Below, one piece after another: positions 30,992-42,540 of a stretch of 64,000 bases of DNA. A model generated the notes under the pieces. It worked only from the letters and a program-made list of their open reading frames with translations, was not told the origin of the DNA and did not search any database. How positions within the stretch are numbered: the stretch's first letter is position 1; each line of letters begins with the position of its first letter. The position numbers were made by a program, and so were the translations under genes. The DNA comes from Halichondria panicea (Eukaryota; Porifera; Demospongiae; Suberitida; Halichondriidae), in NCBI RefSeq assembly GCF_963675165.1, contig NC_087392.1, positions 1,565,001 through 1,629,000 on the forward strand, read 5' to 3'.

Positions 30992-33900
30992 ATGTCTACT
31001 TCAAAACTACCCAGCACTGGATCACTGAACCCGTTTGATGACACCGACGATGAAGAGGATCCAGAGGTGTCGGAAATCACTTGGTCTGCCGACGATGATG
31101 GTGGTGTTGATCACGAGCCTGCTCATGTTACACTGTTGAAGCGATACTGTCTAGCCATTGAAGAGCTCACTCAGAGCAAGGCCCTCAATCCCTTCGCTCT
31201 GGAAGAACTGAGAGACAATTTGATGAACATACAGAAGCTACTGTCGAAAGATAGACCTGAGTCACAGGGTCAAGTTGGATCATGCCTCAAATATCTACTA
31301 AACGAGAATATCATTGAGAGTGTGTATATGTTCAGTACGAGACAAAGAGAGTATTCAAAGGAGGTCAAAATATATCTACTGGATTTCTTCACGGAAGTGT
31401 TTGCTCGATCGCAACAACCACTCTTAATTCACCAACAGATCCTTCGACCTGTGAACAAGCTCCTGAGAGCGTGTGAGGGGACCAAGGACCCCCAGCTGAC
31501 GAGCTCTCTCATCCCCCTTCTCCATCAGATTTGCATACTTGTGCAGGAGAATCAGTCTCTGTTGGACCTCTTCTTTGTCGAGTCCAACGTCCATATGCAG
31601 TCGCGGTTCCTTGTGTTGACGTCTCTCATTCCTCACATGCACGATATGGGGGACGTGGGTAATCGAGCGAGGGATGCTCTGCTGCTCTGTCTCTCTCTGG
31701 CTGACCAACTCTCAGGGACCAACCTTTGTCGGTTCATTGCTACTGACTGCAACTTTTGTCAGGTGAGTATTCTCAAATGTATAACTGACATGATCAAGTG
31801 ACATGATCAAGTTGTTCATTAGAGCTTTGAAGTAATAATAATAATGCTATCAAATAGTTATTGTGACTTTGTTGGTGTTCATATTTTGAATTTCTACAGG
31901 TTCTCGCTACTGGGTTGAGTGGACTCTACAGTGAGCTGCCCACCTCACGAGTAATCTCATTGGACGACTGGCAGTCCCCCCTCCATGTGATAGAGGAGAC
32001 TGTGCCTGAGTTGACGAGGTTCACACAAACACTCGGCTTTTGCAACTCTGTACTACAGGTACTGTACCAGACGTTTATCAATTGACTAGACACGACTGCC
32101 ACACCACAGTAGCTAGGAGAGGCCATAACTTGATAACTTAAGTCTAGAGAGTTCAATTTCAATAGCTATCTAGAGTTTGGTGCAAAATAATTGTGTTTAA
32201 GATCTATGGATAGGCCAAAATGTACCAACTCTGAACTAGTTAATAAACTTTCCCTTTTTTGTGTCCATTGTGTGTATAATTATACCTGTACAATGTATTA
32301 AGTGAGAGTACGTATTCCTTTGCATAGATGGCCCCTACAGTGATTTGTGAGACTGTTCTCTCGCTCGTCAGGAATGGGTTCCTAAATCAAGTCATGGGGT
32401 CAGCTCTGTTACAGGTTAGTGTAATTATACTTGCTGCTGTATTTGTATGACGAGTTTGTACACACGATAAATACGTATCTCTGAAAAGACTGCCTTTACC
32501 ATGTCTTCTCTTTTCAGCGTTCTGAAATTGCAGTGATATTTGCCACTGGCTATCTGACAGTGTTTTTCAGACATATCTCTGACGTGGCTCTAATGAGGGA
32601 GTTCCTGTGCTTTGTGATGATGAGTAAGCATGATGGCCGATCCATTCTAAACTCTCTCCTGCAAAACATATCTTCTTCAAACCACAAGGTACGGTATGGT
32701 TCAGTATTACTATACACTCACATGAGCTTCAATGTAGATTGAATGTGTTGTTGATTGCATTAGCATTGCTAGCTTTGTAAGTAATATAACTTTACTTTGT
32801 GACATTTTTCATTGCAGCTGTGTGGTGTCACTTTGGAGCTATTTTATGTTCTGCTAAGCCTCAACTGTGAGGATGTGCTCTTGGAGCTGGTGCTAAAGTA
32901 AGTTTAGTGTCTGGTATATCCAACCTTATGTTCATTACCACTTTTATTGTCCTTCTAGGTACCTAGTCCCAGGGCACCATGTGATGCCCAATCAGCTTGC
33001 CATTGTCGGGTCACCTGACCTCTACTCTCAGGCTGCCAGACGCTTCCTTCAACTCATCCCCACGGCTTGTATCAATGCTGAGAGAATGTTCCTCGATTCT
33101 ATCCAACGGCCGATCACCCCTCCCCCAAACACTGAGGACACACCCCCTCCTATCTTCACCTCATCTCCCCTACCGGGGCAGACACCTATCAAACGTCCCA
33201 CGCCCACACACGTATCTCAGGGAACCCCCCTAAACAATACAGCAGTGGGCACTCCCAGTCTGAATCCGTTTGATGCTCCACATAGTGGGCGGAGTCGCAG
33301 TGGCAGTGACGCAAGTACTAGCAGTCTAGTCAGTATCAGCTCTTCCTCTGCTCAGCAAACCACACCCAGTAGAATCACAACCACACCCACAATGAAACCT
33401 CTCTCTTCTCTCAATGGAGTCGATGAAGAACGAAAATCTGTCGGGATCGGTAAATATTCTTCTACGAAATCGAATGGACTTACTTTTCAATTCGAGTACG
33501 TAAACCCGGAAGTGGCTTATCTCAAGAATATGATGGTTGCTAGGGATACTATCTTGCAGTGTGCCACCTGCTGTCACTGTTGGTCTAGTCCCTATGACAA
33601 GTGTATCATCTCGAAAGAAGCTTTGGCCCAGGAGTTAGAAAACGAACCACCACCTGTTAAGAAATCACTAGAAATGGAGGACGTGGCCATAAGAGTTCGA
33701 GTGACAAGTGAAGGAGACGGAGAAGAAGACAATTTCGATTTTGGACGATTTCGTTCACGAGCTACTACTGTTTCTGCTCAGCCCAGAAATGTACGGGCTA
33801 ACAATTTGAGGCCTAAAAGAGAACTGGAAGAAAATACTGCCATTTCCAAGTCCACTGATCAAGCTCATGATGAGTCTCCGAGTGTCTCCCCTACAAACCG

Positions 33901-34900
33901 AAGAAGGAGAGCCACAGTGAAGGACAGGACGTCACCTCGACTGGCTAGGAAGCAATTTGGAAATACATTTGAAGACAAAATCGGCTTATTCATGAAAATT
34001 GTTTTGGAAAAACTGTTTGATATGCTTCAGTTACCACCATCTGTGAATGTTCTGCTGACGAGGCTTATCAGTCGATTGGCCGAGTACCCTCAGCCCCTCC
34101 TCCGGTCACTCCTACTCAACCACCACCTGGTACTGCGCTCTGGGATCCCTAACCTCCTTTATGTGAGTTGTATCATGCATACAGTGTACTGACATTGTAT
34201 GTGTACTGACATTGTATGTGTACTGACATTGTATGTGTACTGACATTGTATGTTATAGTGCATGCTACACAGTTTCAATAGTTTGCTTTTCAGGCCTTGC
34301 AAGAAATAAACTTCTCTGTATACTGTAAGCATTTGTACATACATGTACCAGTACTGTGTTACAAGTATAATCAGGAGGGCATGCATGGTATAATATTATA
34401 TACAGCATTGATTATGTCCTTGTGTTTTGCAGGTTCTACAAACTGTCAAGACCACCATCGATAGCTACTCTAGAACTCAAGACGGGTTTGAGAAGAGGTT
34501 GGGACGTGCACGCAAGACAATGATCTATCGAGCACAAGTTAGAAACTCTCAAATTGAACCCTCAGCTGCCCAACAAATTGTGTCGAGACTTCTCAGACAA
34601 AGCTCTCGTATTGACATGGGCCTGGAACTACCTCCCCTCGATGGTGGCCCCTCGCCCAGCAGGAAGAGGACTCCGGAGATACCTGACCAATCAGATGATC
34701 TACAGCCTGTGTCTCGGAGTAGAGCACGCACTGACGGAGCCTCACTGAAATCAAGCGTTCGTGTGAAGAAAAAGAAAGTGCCAACGGATACACTATTTGC
34801 AATTGTCATTTTCGATGAGTTTCTTAAAGAGCTGGCAGCTTTATCACAAGAACATTCTGTTTTGAACCCATCATCTTATCTACTATTGCACCGATCTTAA
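30992..34900 (+). CDS. FHIP1: FHIP1 (FAM160A) homologue, FHF complex subunit
   Basis: Seven exons (30992-31762, 31900-32058, 32328-32414, 32518-32688, 32818-32897, 32959-34162, 34433-34900) sum to 2940 nt, 979 residues, in one continuous frame. The N-terminal half is the helical FHIP domain (ALNPFALEELRDNLMNIQKLL, DLFFVESNVHMQSRF, VTLELLYVLLSLN-type helices). A low-complexity Ser/Thr/Pro linker rich in TPP and RSRSGSD follows. The C-terminal block has VNVLLTRLISRLAEYPQPLL and then RARKTMIYRA. FHIP proteins join FTS and Hook adaptors to link early endosomes to dynein. The N-terminus has two NPFD/NPFA motifs (SLNPFDDTDD, ALNPFALEE) and the linker a third (SLNPFDAP), which could bind EH domains. 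A poly(A) signal lies near 34980. Confidence 0.9.
34186..34256 (+). repeat. 18-bp tandem repeat in FHIP1 intron
   Basis: Four near-perfect copies of an 18-bp unit (GTACTGACATTGTATGTG) just after the donor at 34163. Confidence 0.9.
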
Positions 34901-35078
34901 AATTTTTATTTGTAGGAATTCATAATTAATTTTGTTCTTTTATCCGTGTGTTTGCATGCAACAGCTCATGCTTTCCCTCAATAAAAATGTTGTGTAGTGC
35001 ATGAACAAGAAAAGTGTAATATCATAATATAGAATGGGTGGCAAGTATAAATGTTAGAAGAGCATTTAAAGTTTAGTT

Positions 35079-35657
<579 letters not shown>

Positions 35658-35738
35658 GATTCTCAATTATTTCTCTCACACTGAATTTCCAATTGATGCC
35701 CATTTATTCTAAAAACAGCCCACCAGAATCTGAGCAGT

Positions 35739-36219
35739 ATGAGTGGAAGAGGTCCAGCTTTCTCCAAGAGTACGATGGTTGTGAGTGGCCTAGTGGTCCT
35801 CATAGGACTGACTGTCTTTCCAACTGTCATTCTTCCCAGGGTAAACCCAGGATATTACAGTGAGTAGCAATAATTAACTATACATGCATACCCATTTGTT
35901 ATAAAAACTGCAGCATGGCAACTTATAGGAGCACTGATCAGTAAGAATACAGTTATGTGCATCTTAATTCTTTTTCCTGTGTAGGAGAAAAACAAAAAGT
36001 TATACGAGACAAGATGTCCCTGGAGCAGACACAGCCTGGAGGTAATCACAGCGTACTTGTAATATTAAATCATTATACGTGTATATACTGCATGCTATAT
36101 AAATTATAGTGGAAGCAATTTAATGGTCGACTTGTATATTTTACATCTATATCCATGCAGGGATGAAGGTATGGAGCGACCCCTTTGAAAGAAAGGAGGA
36201 CAATGGCAAGAAGTCTTAA
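35739..36219 (+). CDS. SMIM20: SMIM20 (MITRAC7) homologue
   Basis: Three exons (35739-35859, 35985-36041, 36161-36219) encode 78 residues. A single membrane segment (VVSGLVVLIGLTVFPTVILP) is followed by the family hallmark near the C-terminus, GMKVWSDPFERK, like the end of human SMIM20. SMIM20 is a mitochondrial inner-membrane protein that stabilises newly made COX1 during cytochrome c oxidase assembly. The gene is too small for routine ORF calls but the splice phases fit exactly. A degenerate copy of exons 2 and 3 lies at 43905-44182. Confidence 0.88.
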
Positions 36220-36412
36220 CATTATTCTAGCTTTAATATCACTTTCAATTTATGTTTCAAACACAATGTTAATCTTATACTACGTGTACATCTTTGTATT
36301 AAAGTGCATACAATTACAAAAGACACCGATGGGATGGGTTAACAGAGTCTTAGCTTGATGATGTGAACACAACACACACACACACACACAAACAAGCTAT
36401 GGTACAGTTAGT
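36220..36412 (+). other. SMIM20 3' region, duplicated at about 44183-44403
   Basis: Non-coding. It contains a phrase with TTTCAAACACAATGTTAATC that recurs near 44212, showing that the 43.9-44.6 kb block is a copy of 35.98-36.64 kb. The copy has extra indels. Confidence 0.8.
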
Positions 36413-36637
36413 TTATGATTCCTCGGCAACTGTATCATCATCTTCGTCCCCCATGAAGCCCAGTCCCTCTTGTAGCCCCACTCTAGCGTAATCATCCGTG
36501 TCTATAGACTTGCAGAAGTTGATGGCATAGCGAAGCTTCTCCTCCAGCACTGGTTTGCATGAGTAGCGTGGGATCTTGAGGTGGAAGAAGCAAGTGTAGG
36601 ACTCGGGCAGGTAGTAGTCAGGGGGGTGGTATTTGTC
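36413..36637 (-). pseudogene. Duplicate HERC2 terminal (HECT C-lobe) exon
   Basis: It encodes [20 protein letters not shown] and onward to the same stop as the real HERC2 terminal exon at 44404-44634, with about 97% nucleotide identity (some six differences over 218 bp). The catalytic cysteine (ESYTC) is intact, but FFLLK has become FFHLK. The six bases GTTCTG after the real acceptor are missing. A CA run now supplies CACACAG directly before GAC, so the frame would still be preserved if spliced to the upstream HERC2 exon. It is isolated from other HERC2 exons by about 8 kb. It is most likely a relic, although use as an alternative last exon is possible. Confidence 0.8.
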
Positions 36638-37336
36638 CTGTGTGTGTGTGTGTGTGGGGTGTGAATTTGCATGTGCAGTAAAAGTTATCATAACTGTGGA
36701 ATCTGCCAACTCAACACAGTAACAATTTAATGCTAAATTTTGTAGTAAAGTACACACGTAGCAAGGGGACCTGCCTGTTTCTTAGAGACTCAAACGTTTT
36801 ATTCTTAAAACATTTATCATAGCGGGCGCTATAATTTGGCGAGCTGGCTATATAGGGCTAGGCTATAGTTACACTTCACTTCAATTTATTTTCTCAATAG
36901 AAAAGTTCAGCTACTTTTCTTTGTGAGTGTGCTAATCATCAGGACAACTGATATGAAAAACGAGTGACAATAAATACAGAAACACAGGAAGTCAGGAAGT
37001 CAGACTGAAAATCAGCCAAAAAAACAATGCACATGTGTTTCTAGTTACTATCAAAGTTTAGAACTGCCTGCCTAGTCAACGTGCTGGCTCGTGCTGTCAG
37101 CTGACTAAACTTTGATAGTAACTATACACATGCATTGTCATGTTTTTTCGTCTGATTTGCAGTTTGGTTGTTATGACTTCCTGATTTCCTGTGTTTTCTA
37201 TATTTATATAGTCACTCATTTGGAGAAATTGTCAGTGCAGTGTAACTATAGCCTAGCACTATACACACAGCCAGCACGCAGCTTTTTCCAAAAGTACTCG
37301 ACTGCATAAGTTTGCATCCAGTTGCTAAAGAGAAAA
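36638..37336. repeat. Large imperfect inverted repeat upstream of the 7TM gene
   Basis: Between about 36850 and 37265 the two halves are reverse complements with gaps. Matching blocks include GCTAGGCTATAGTTACACT (left 36858; complement near 37255), AAACACAGGAAGTCAGGAAG (left about 36983; complement near 37195) and TAGTTACTATCAAAGTTTAG (left about 37042; complement near 37120). The right arm abuts the promoter and 5' UTR of the gene at 37337. It could be a foldback element or an inverted remnant of a sister gene promoter. Confidence 0.7.
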
Positions 37337-38933
37337 ATGAAGCTATATCAAGCATTTGCAGTTTTCCTCGTACTGATAGGTACAGGTAGTTGTACAGATT
37401 TGTGCAGCGAGTATGGTCAGTTCAAAAGGTGTAAGCAGATTATCGATACGTTTGAAGAAGCCTTAATCAAGGAAGAATCAAACATTTTTGCACTCAATCA
37501 ACTTTTTTTCTCAAGCAACCGATATCCAGCGTCCGACGCCGTGGTTAGTTATCATATTATCGTGTCTGGACAAGATGAGAATTCAACCGATGGGAATTCA
37601 ACATTTTTTGGTGTCAGAGGCTGGTGCAATAACGCTGCATACACAATAGCAAGTCCTTTTATGATTGAGACACTCTTTACGGGACCCATTGCCTATCATA
37701 AAGAAGTAAATCATCAGATGTTAATGCCAAGTATCCTACACCTAAACATAACAGGACACAACTTTAGTGCAGATGAAATCGATTATGCACTCGACTATAT
37801 CACACCTTGGGTAAGTTTTTTTACAAATTTACTTTACAATGTCATGCATTCTATTTCTACAAATGCAGCTTAAATTGTATACAAAAGAAGCACAGTCAGG
37901 TCATATAACTTACAAGGATGAAGAGAAAGCATATATGTGTGATGCCTACTCATTTAACTGGAGTTTAACAGCGATTACAATTACTATAACTATAGCAGCA
38001 ATTTTCATGTCGTGCAAGGTGCTGCAATTTTTGCTGAAAGCCGAATCAAAACGACCTGAGGTAAACAGGGCGGTGTTCTTTTCTTTTGGAATTGTAGCTT
38101 TTTTTGTCAACATTGCTGATGTCTGTTTTCTTGTGCATGCAGTATATATCGAATGCATCGAAATAAACGATGAGAAAAGAATAACAGACCATACTGTTCT
38201 AAGTCATGTGGTAATTAAAGTATTGGAGCTAGTTGTTGGCGTTGTTGGCATTGCCGTATTTATTCTCGTTTTTTTTATTGGTCTCTGCTGCTCAAAAGAT
38301 CTTCCACAACCACACCTACATGTGTGCACATCACCTTCAAGCTCAGCAACAAAATATTGCTGTTTCGCTTACAAATGTGCTTCCTTCTTTTTTTTCTCTA
38401 ATTTCTTCTACTTCGCATATATGGTTGGTCTAAACGTACTGCCAACATTTTTGATGCTGTTCATTATGCCAATCGAAACACTATCTGTACTGGTCTTCTA
38501 TGTGTCACTGTTGTCCAGTTGTGTAATGGTAATGACCAACATCACATACGAAATTGATAGTGAGATCCATAAAAGCGCTGAGGCGCGGGATAATACAAAA
38601 AAATGTATTACCATCATTTTTTCAGCTATCAGTTACTTTTCAGTACTAATTTCCATTGTTTTGCTTGTGGTGGTATTTCTGTTTATATTGGCTGAAACCA
38701 CAAATAGTAATACACCATATCTTGCTACAGTTATAATATCTCTTTGCTCCACAATACTCGCCGTACTGGGTGGCTGTTTCACCCAGTATATATTGTCAGA
38801 GAAGGACAAAAGTGACAAGGAATCTGGTAGTCACCCACAAACATCATCAGAGAAGGACAAAAGTGACGAGGAATCTGGTAGTCAAGATACCTCTACAGCT
38901 ACAGAAAACACCCCTCTTGTGAATAGAAGTTAG
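37337..38933 (+). CDS. Orphan seven-transmembrane protein with N-terminal ectodomain (copy A)
   Basis: Two exons (37337-37810 and 37869-38933) give 512 residues. The ATG at 37337 is chosen because it begins a clean signal peptide ([20 protein letters not shown]). An ectodomain of about 140 residues follows, with NIT/NST glycosylation sites and the family signature ALDYITPW ending exon 1. Exon 2 starts LKLYT and contains about seven hydrophobic segments, the best conserved being [17 protein letters not shown] and [19 protein letters not shown]. The cytoplasmic tail holds two copies of a 17-residue acidic repeat with SEKDKSDKESGS. The tail ends TENTPLVNRS, a weak ExxxL(L/V) sorting-type motif. 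I do not recognise the family. Membrane topology is clear; receptor function is inference. Sister copies are at 54111, 57285 and 59371. Confidence 0.85.
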
Positions 38934-39090
38934 AGAAAAACTTAGTTGAGACACTTAACTTGAACACACGCTAAACTTTTTTGTTGAATTACGTTATATG
39001 TACGTATGTATATACCAATAAGCACTAGCTGCACTATGTTACATGATTTTATCGGACATAAAACCTATCATAATGCATCTGTACATGTAC

Positions 39091-39972
39091 CTGTGTCTTG
39101 GGTGTATCCCTGGCACTAGCTCCATTTCTGAGATGAGTCCAGTTCAGTTATTCTGTTCTGGGAAGTCCACACACACGTCAGTGCCATTCCAGTTAATGGA
39201 GCAGACCACACCCACACTCTGAAAAGTATCCACAATCCATTGTAGCAATCATAACACCAAAGACGTATTTAGAAAGGCACATGATTTACTGGTGCTATAA
39301 ACTATTCACACCCACACACTCACTTTGGAGTGATGACGGCTCTCTTGCCGCGAACCTTGTCCCCTGGTTTGAAGGAGAGCACTCCGGGCGCTTCAATGTC
39401 CCCCAGCAGCTCGCAGTGACAAAACCTCACCCAGTAAGTGCCACCCTTCTGCTGCCAGTTGGCCTGCACATTCAGGTATTGGAGGCCATCACTGTCAACT
39501 TTGATGAGGGGGCTAGGAGTGAGCTATAGGGGGGCGTGGTATATGTGATATGTGACTATAGGGGGGTACGTGATATGTATGGGATATGTGACTAATAGTA
39601 TAGAGGGAATGACACTGCAATACTCAGCACAATGCAGCACAGAGATTTGTAAGAGTATGTGTGGGAGTCAGCAAAATCATTGTTGTACCGAACAAACACA
39701 CACAATATTCATTAATCTGATTGACAAAAGAAGAGTGCACAAACAGCAATGATCTAATACTCAATTGGGTCACCTGATAGAGCAACTAACAATGGTAATT
39801 GTACATGTATACATTCACCTACCTTCTCATGACACGGCTGATATCCCCGAGGCGCACCTCCTCATAGCCCTCACAGCAGCGCACCATCATGCCCATACTG
39901 ATACTGTCTCTCACACAGCGGGCATACTCACTGGAGAAATCCTTACGACTCTTGAAGCTCTTATCATCTGCT
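39091..39972 (-). pseudogene. HERC2 CPH-region exon relic, copy 1
   Basis: Three exons homologous to 61325-62259 of HERC2. The exon at 39091-39221 carries TGA (complement of 39144-39146) where HERC2 has the Trp of NNWTG, and it lacks the start of the exon (YKWGSVTHQ). The second (39325-39500) encodes the [20 protein letters not shown] segment, with its acceptor changed from CAG to AAG. The third (39829-39972) encodes [20 protein letters not shown]. It cannot encode a functional module. Confidence 0.9.
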
Positions 39973-40094
39973 AATTAGGAGAGAGAAACAGTAGATAGAG
40001 GCATCTCGAACAAACTTACCCCAATACTATCTACATGTAACCCTATTGTTGCCTCACGGCTTTTGACCTCTGAGATCAAACGAATAGCAGTGCC

Positions 40095-40607
40095 ATGCAG
40101 TATATGGCATATTGTAGGGCCAATATATGGCATGTTGCACTGGGACAAAGTGACCTTTTTGAGACCAAAGACCACCCTCCACCCAATGATTCAAATCATT
40201 GCTTTTATAGTGACATGCTGAATGAGACATTTGTGATTCTTGTGGGAAATTTACTAGACAACATGTGCATGCATGGTTTCGAAGCAGTTACTATACAATA
40301 TTGTAATTCCAGCCACCAAAAACAGAAAAAACTACCAAATTATTATTATTCTTTCGTATCTATGCCGCAAGTGGTTTCTATGCTGGTTTCTATAGGCAGA
40401 AAATTTTGCAAAAAAATTGCATTGTCAGAGAAGGACAAAAGTGACAAGGAATCTGGTAGTCACCAACAAACATTGTCAGAGAAGGACAAAAGTGACGAGG
40501 AATCTGGTAGTCACCAACAAACATCGTCAGAAAAGGACAAAAGTGACAAGGAATCTGGTAGTCAAGATACCTCTACAGCTACAGAAAAAACCCACCTCTT
40601 GGTGTGA
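40095..40607 (+). pseudogene. Chimeric ORF: unknown sequence fused to 7TM acidic tail (unit 1)
   Basis: A 170-residue open frame whose last third is the 7TM C-terminal tail (three SEKDKSDKESGS-type repeats, ending EKTHLLV), joined at an ATTGTCAGAG junction to unrelated sequence (LVGNLLDNMCMHG). There is no signal peptide or membrane bundle. It is probably a truncated gene fragment, though the open frame is retained in the next unit. Confidence 0.65.
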
Positions 40608-40797
40608 GTTGTCTTGTTTGAGACATTCAATAGAAGTTAGAAAAAAACTTAGTTGAGACACTTAACTTGAACACACGCTAAACTTTTTTGTTGAATTACG
40701 TTATACGTACGTATACATGTACCAATAAGCACTAGCTGCACTATGTTACATGATTTTATCGGACATAAAACCTATCATAATGCATCTGTACATGTAC

Positions 40798-41680
40798 CTG
40801 TGTCTTGGGTGTATCCCTGGCACTAGCTCCATTTCTGAGATGAGTCCAGTTCAGTTATTCTGTTCTGGGAAGTCCACACACACGTCAGTGCCATTCCAGT
40901 TAATGGAGCAGACCACACCCACACTCTGAAAAGTATCCACAATCCATTGTAGCAATCATAACACCAAAGACGTATTTAGAAAGGCACATGATTTACTGGT
41001 GCTATAAACTATTCACACCCACACACTCACTTTGGAGTGATGACGGCTCTCTTGACGCGAACCTTGTCCCCTGGTTTGAAGGAGAGCACTCCGGGCGCTT
41101 CAATGTCCCCCAGCAGCTCGCAGTGACAAAACCTCACCCAGTAAGTGCCACCCTTCTGCTGCCAGTTGGCCTGCACATTCAGGTCTTGGAGGCCATCACT
41201 GTCAACTTTGATGAGGGGGCTAGGAGTGAGCTATAGGGGGGCGTGGTATATGTGATATGTGACTATAGGGGGGTACGTGATATGTATGGGATATGTGACT
41301 AATAGTATAGAGAGAATGACACTGCAATACTCAGCACAATGCAGCACAGAGATTTGTAAGAGTATGTGTGGGAGTCAGCAAAATCATTGTTGTACCGAAC
41401 AAACACACACAATATTCATTAATCTGATTGACAAAAGAAGAGTGCACAAACAGCAATGATCTAATACTCAATTGGGTCACCTGATAGAGCAACTAACAAT
41501 GGTAATTGTACATGTATACATGCACCTACCTTCTCATGACACGGCTGATATCCCCGAGGCGCACCTCCTCATAGCCCTCACAGCAGCGCACCATCATGCC
41601 CATACTGATACTGTCTCTCACATAGCGGGCATACTCACTGGAGAAATCCTTACGACTCTTGAAGCTCTTGTCATCTGCTA
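40798..41680 (-). pseudogene. HERC2 CPH-region exon relic, copy 2
   Basis: Same three exons as copy 1, with the same TGA (complement of 40851-40853), the same truncation and the same altered acceptor. Unlike copies 1 and 3 it keeps DKVRVKRA as in HERC2 (they have DKVRGKRA). Confidence 0.9.
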
Positions 41681-41796
41681 AGGAGAGAGAAACAGTAGAT
41701 AGAGACATCTCGAACAAACTTACCCCAATACTATCTACATGTAACCTCTATTGTTGCCTCACGGCTTTTGACCTCTGAGATCAAACGAATATAGCA

Positions 41797-42357
41797 GTGC
41801 CATGCAGTATATGGCGTATTGTAGGGCCAATATATGGCATGTTGCACTGGGACAAAGTGACCTTTTTGAGACTGAAGACCACTCTTCACCCAATGATTCG
41901 CTTTTATAGTGACATGCTGAATGAGACATTTGTGATTCTTGTGGGAAATTTACTAGACAACATGTGCATGCATGGTTTCGAAGCAGTTACTATACAATAT
42001 TGTAATTCCAGCCACCAAAAACAGAAAAAACTACCAAATTATTATTATTTTTTCGTATCTATGCCGCAAGTGGTTTCTATGCTGGTTTCTATAGGCAGAA
42101 AATTTTGCAAAAAAATTGCATTGTCAGAGAAGGACAAAAGTGACAAGGAATCTGGTAGTCACCAACAAACATTGTCAGAGAAGGACAAAAGTGACGAGGA
42201 ATCTGGTAGTCACCAACAAACATTGTCAGAGAAGGACAAAAGTGACGAGGAATCTGGTAGTCACCAACAAACATTGTCAGAGAAGGACAAAAGTGACAAG
42301 GAATCTGGTAGTCAAGATACCTCTACAGCTAGAGAAAAAACCCACCTCTTGGTGTGA
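41797..42357 (+). pseudogene. Chimeric ORF with 7TM acidic tail (unit 2)
   Basis: A 186-residue counterpart of the ORF at 40095-40607 with four acidic repeats rather than three, again ending EKTHLLV. The start differs because of small indels, which argues against a conserved protein. Confidence 0.65.
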
Positions 42358-42540
42358 GTTGTCTTGTTTGAGACATTCAATAGAAGTTAGAGAAAAACTT
42401 AGTTGAGACACTTAACTTGAACACACGCTAAACTTTTTTGTTGAATTACGTTATACGTACGTATACATGTACCAATAAGCACTAGCTGCACTATGTTACA
42501 TGATTTTATCGGACATAAAACCTATCATAATGCATCTGTA

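Larger units (their letters stand above)
38797..42357 (+). repeat. About 1.7-kb tandem duplication containing a 51-bp coding minisatellite
   Basis: The landmark ACCAATAAGCACTAGCTGC occurs at 39014, 40721 and 42471, giving periods of 1707 and 1750 bp. Each unit runs from the 7TM tail through the HERC2-derived exons. The 51-bp minisatellite (unit begins TCAGAGAAGGACAAAAGTGA) has two copies in gene A, three at 40422-40560 and four at 42120-42310, which explains most of the length difference. Identity between units is very high by eye. Confidence 0.9.

Noticed and set aside
39281-39752. Plus-strand frames repeated in each 1.7-kb unit
   Set aside because: Their repetition reflects the tandem duplication. 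They are antisense to the HERC2 exon relics.
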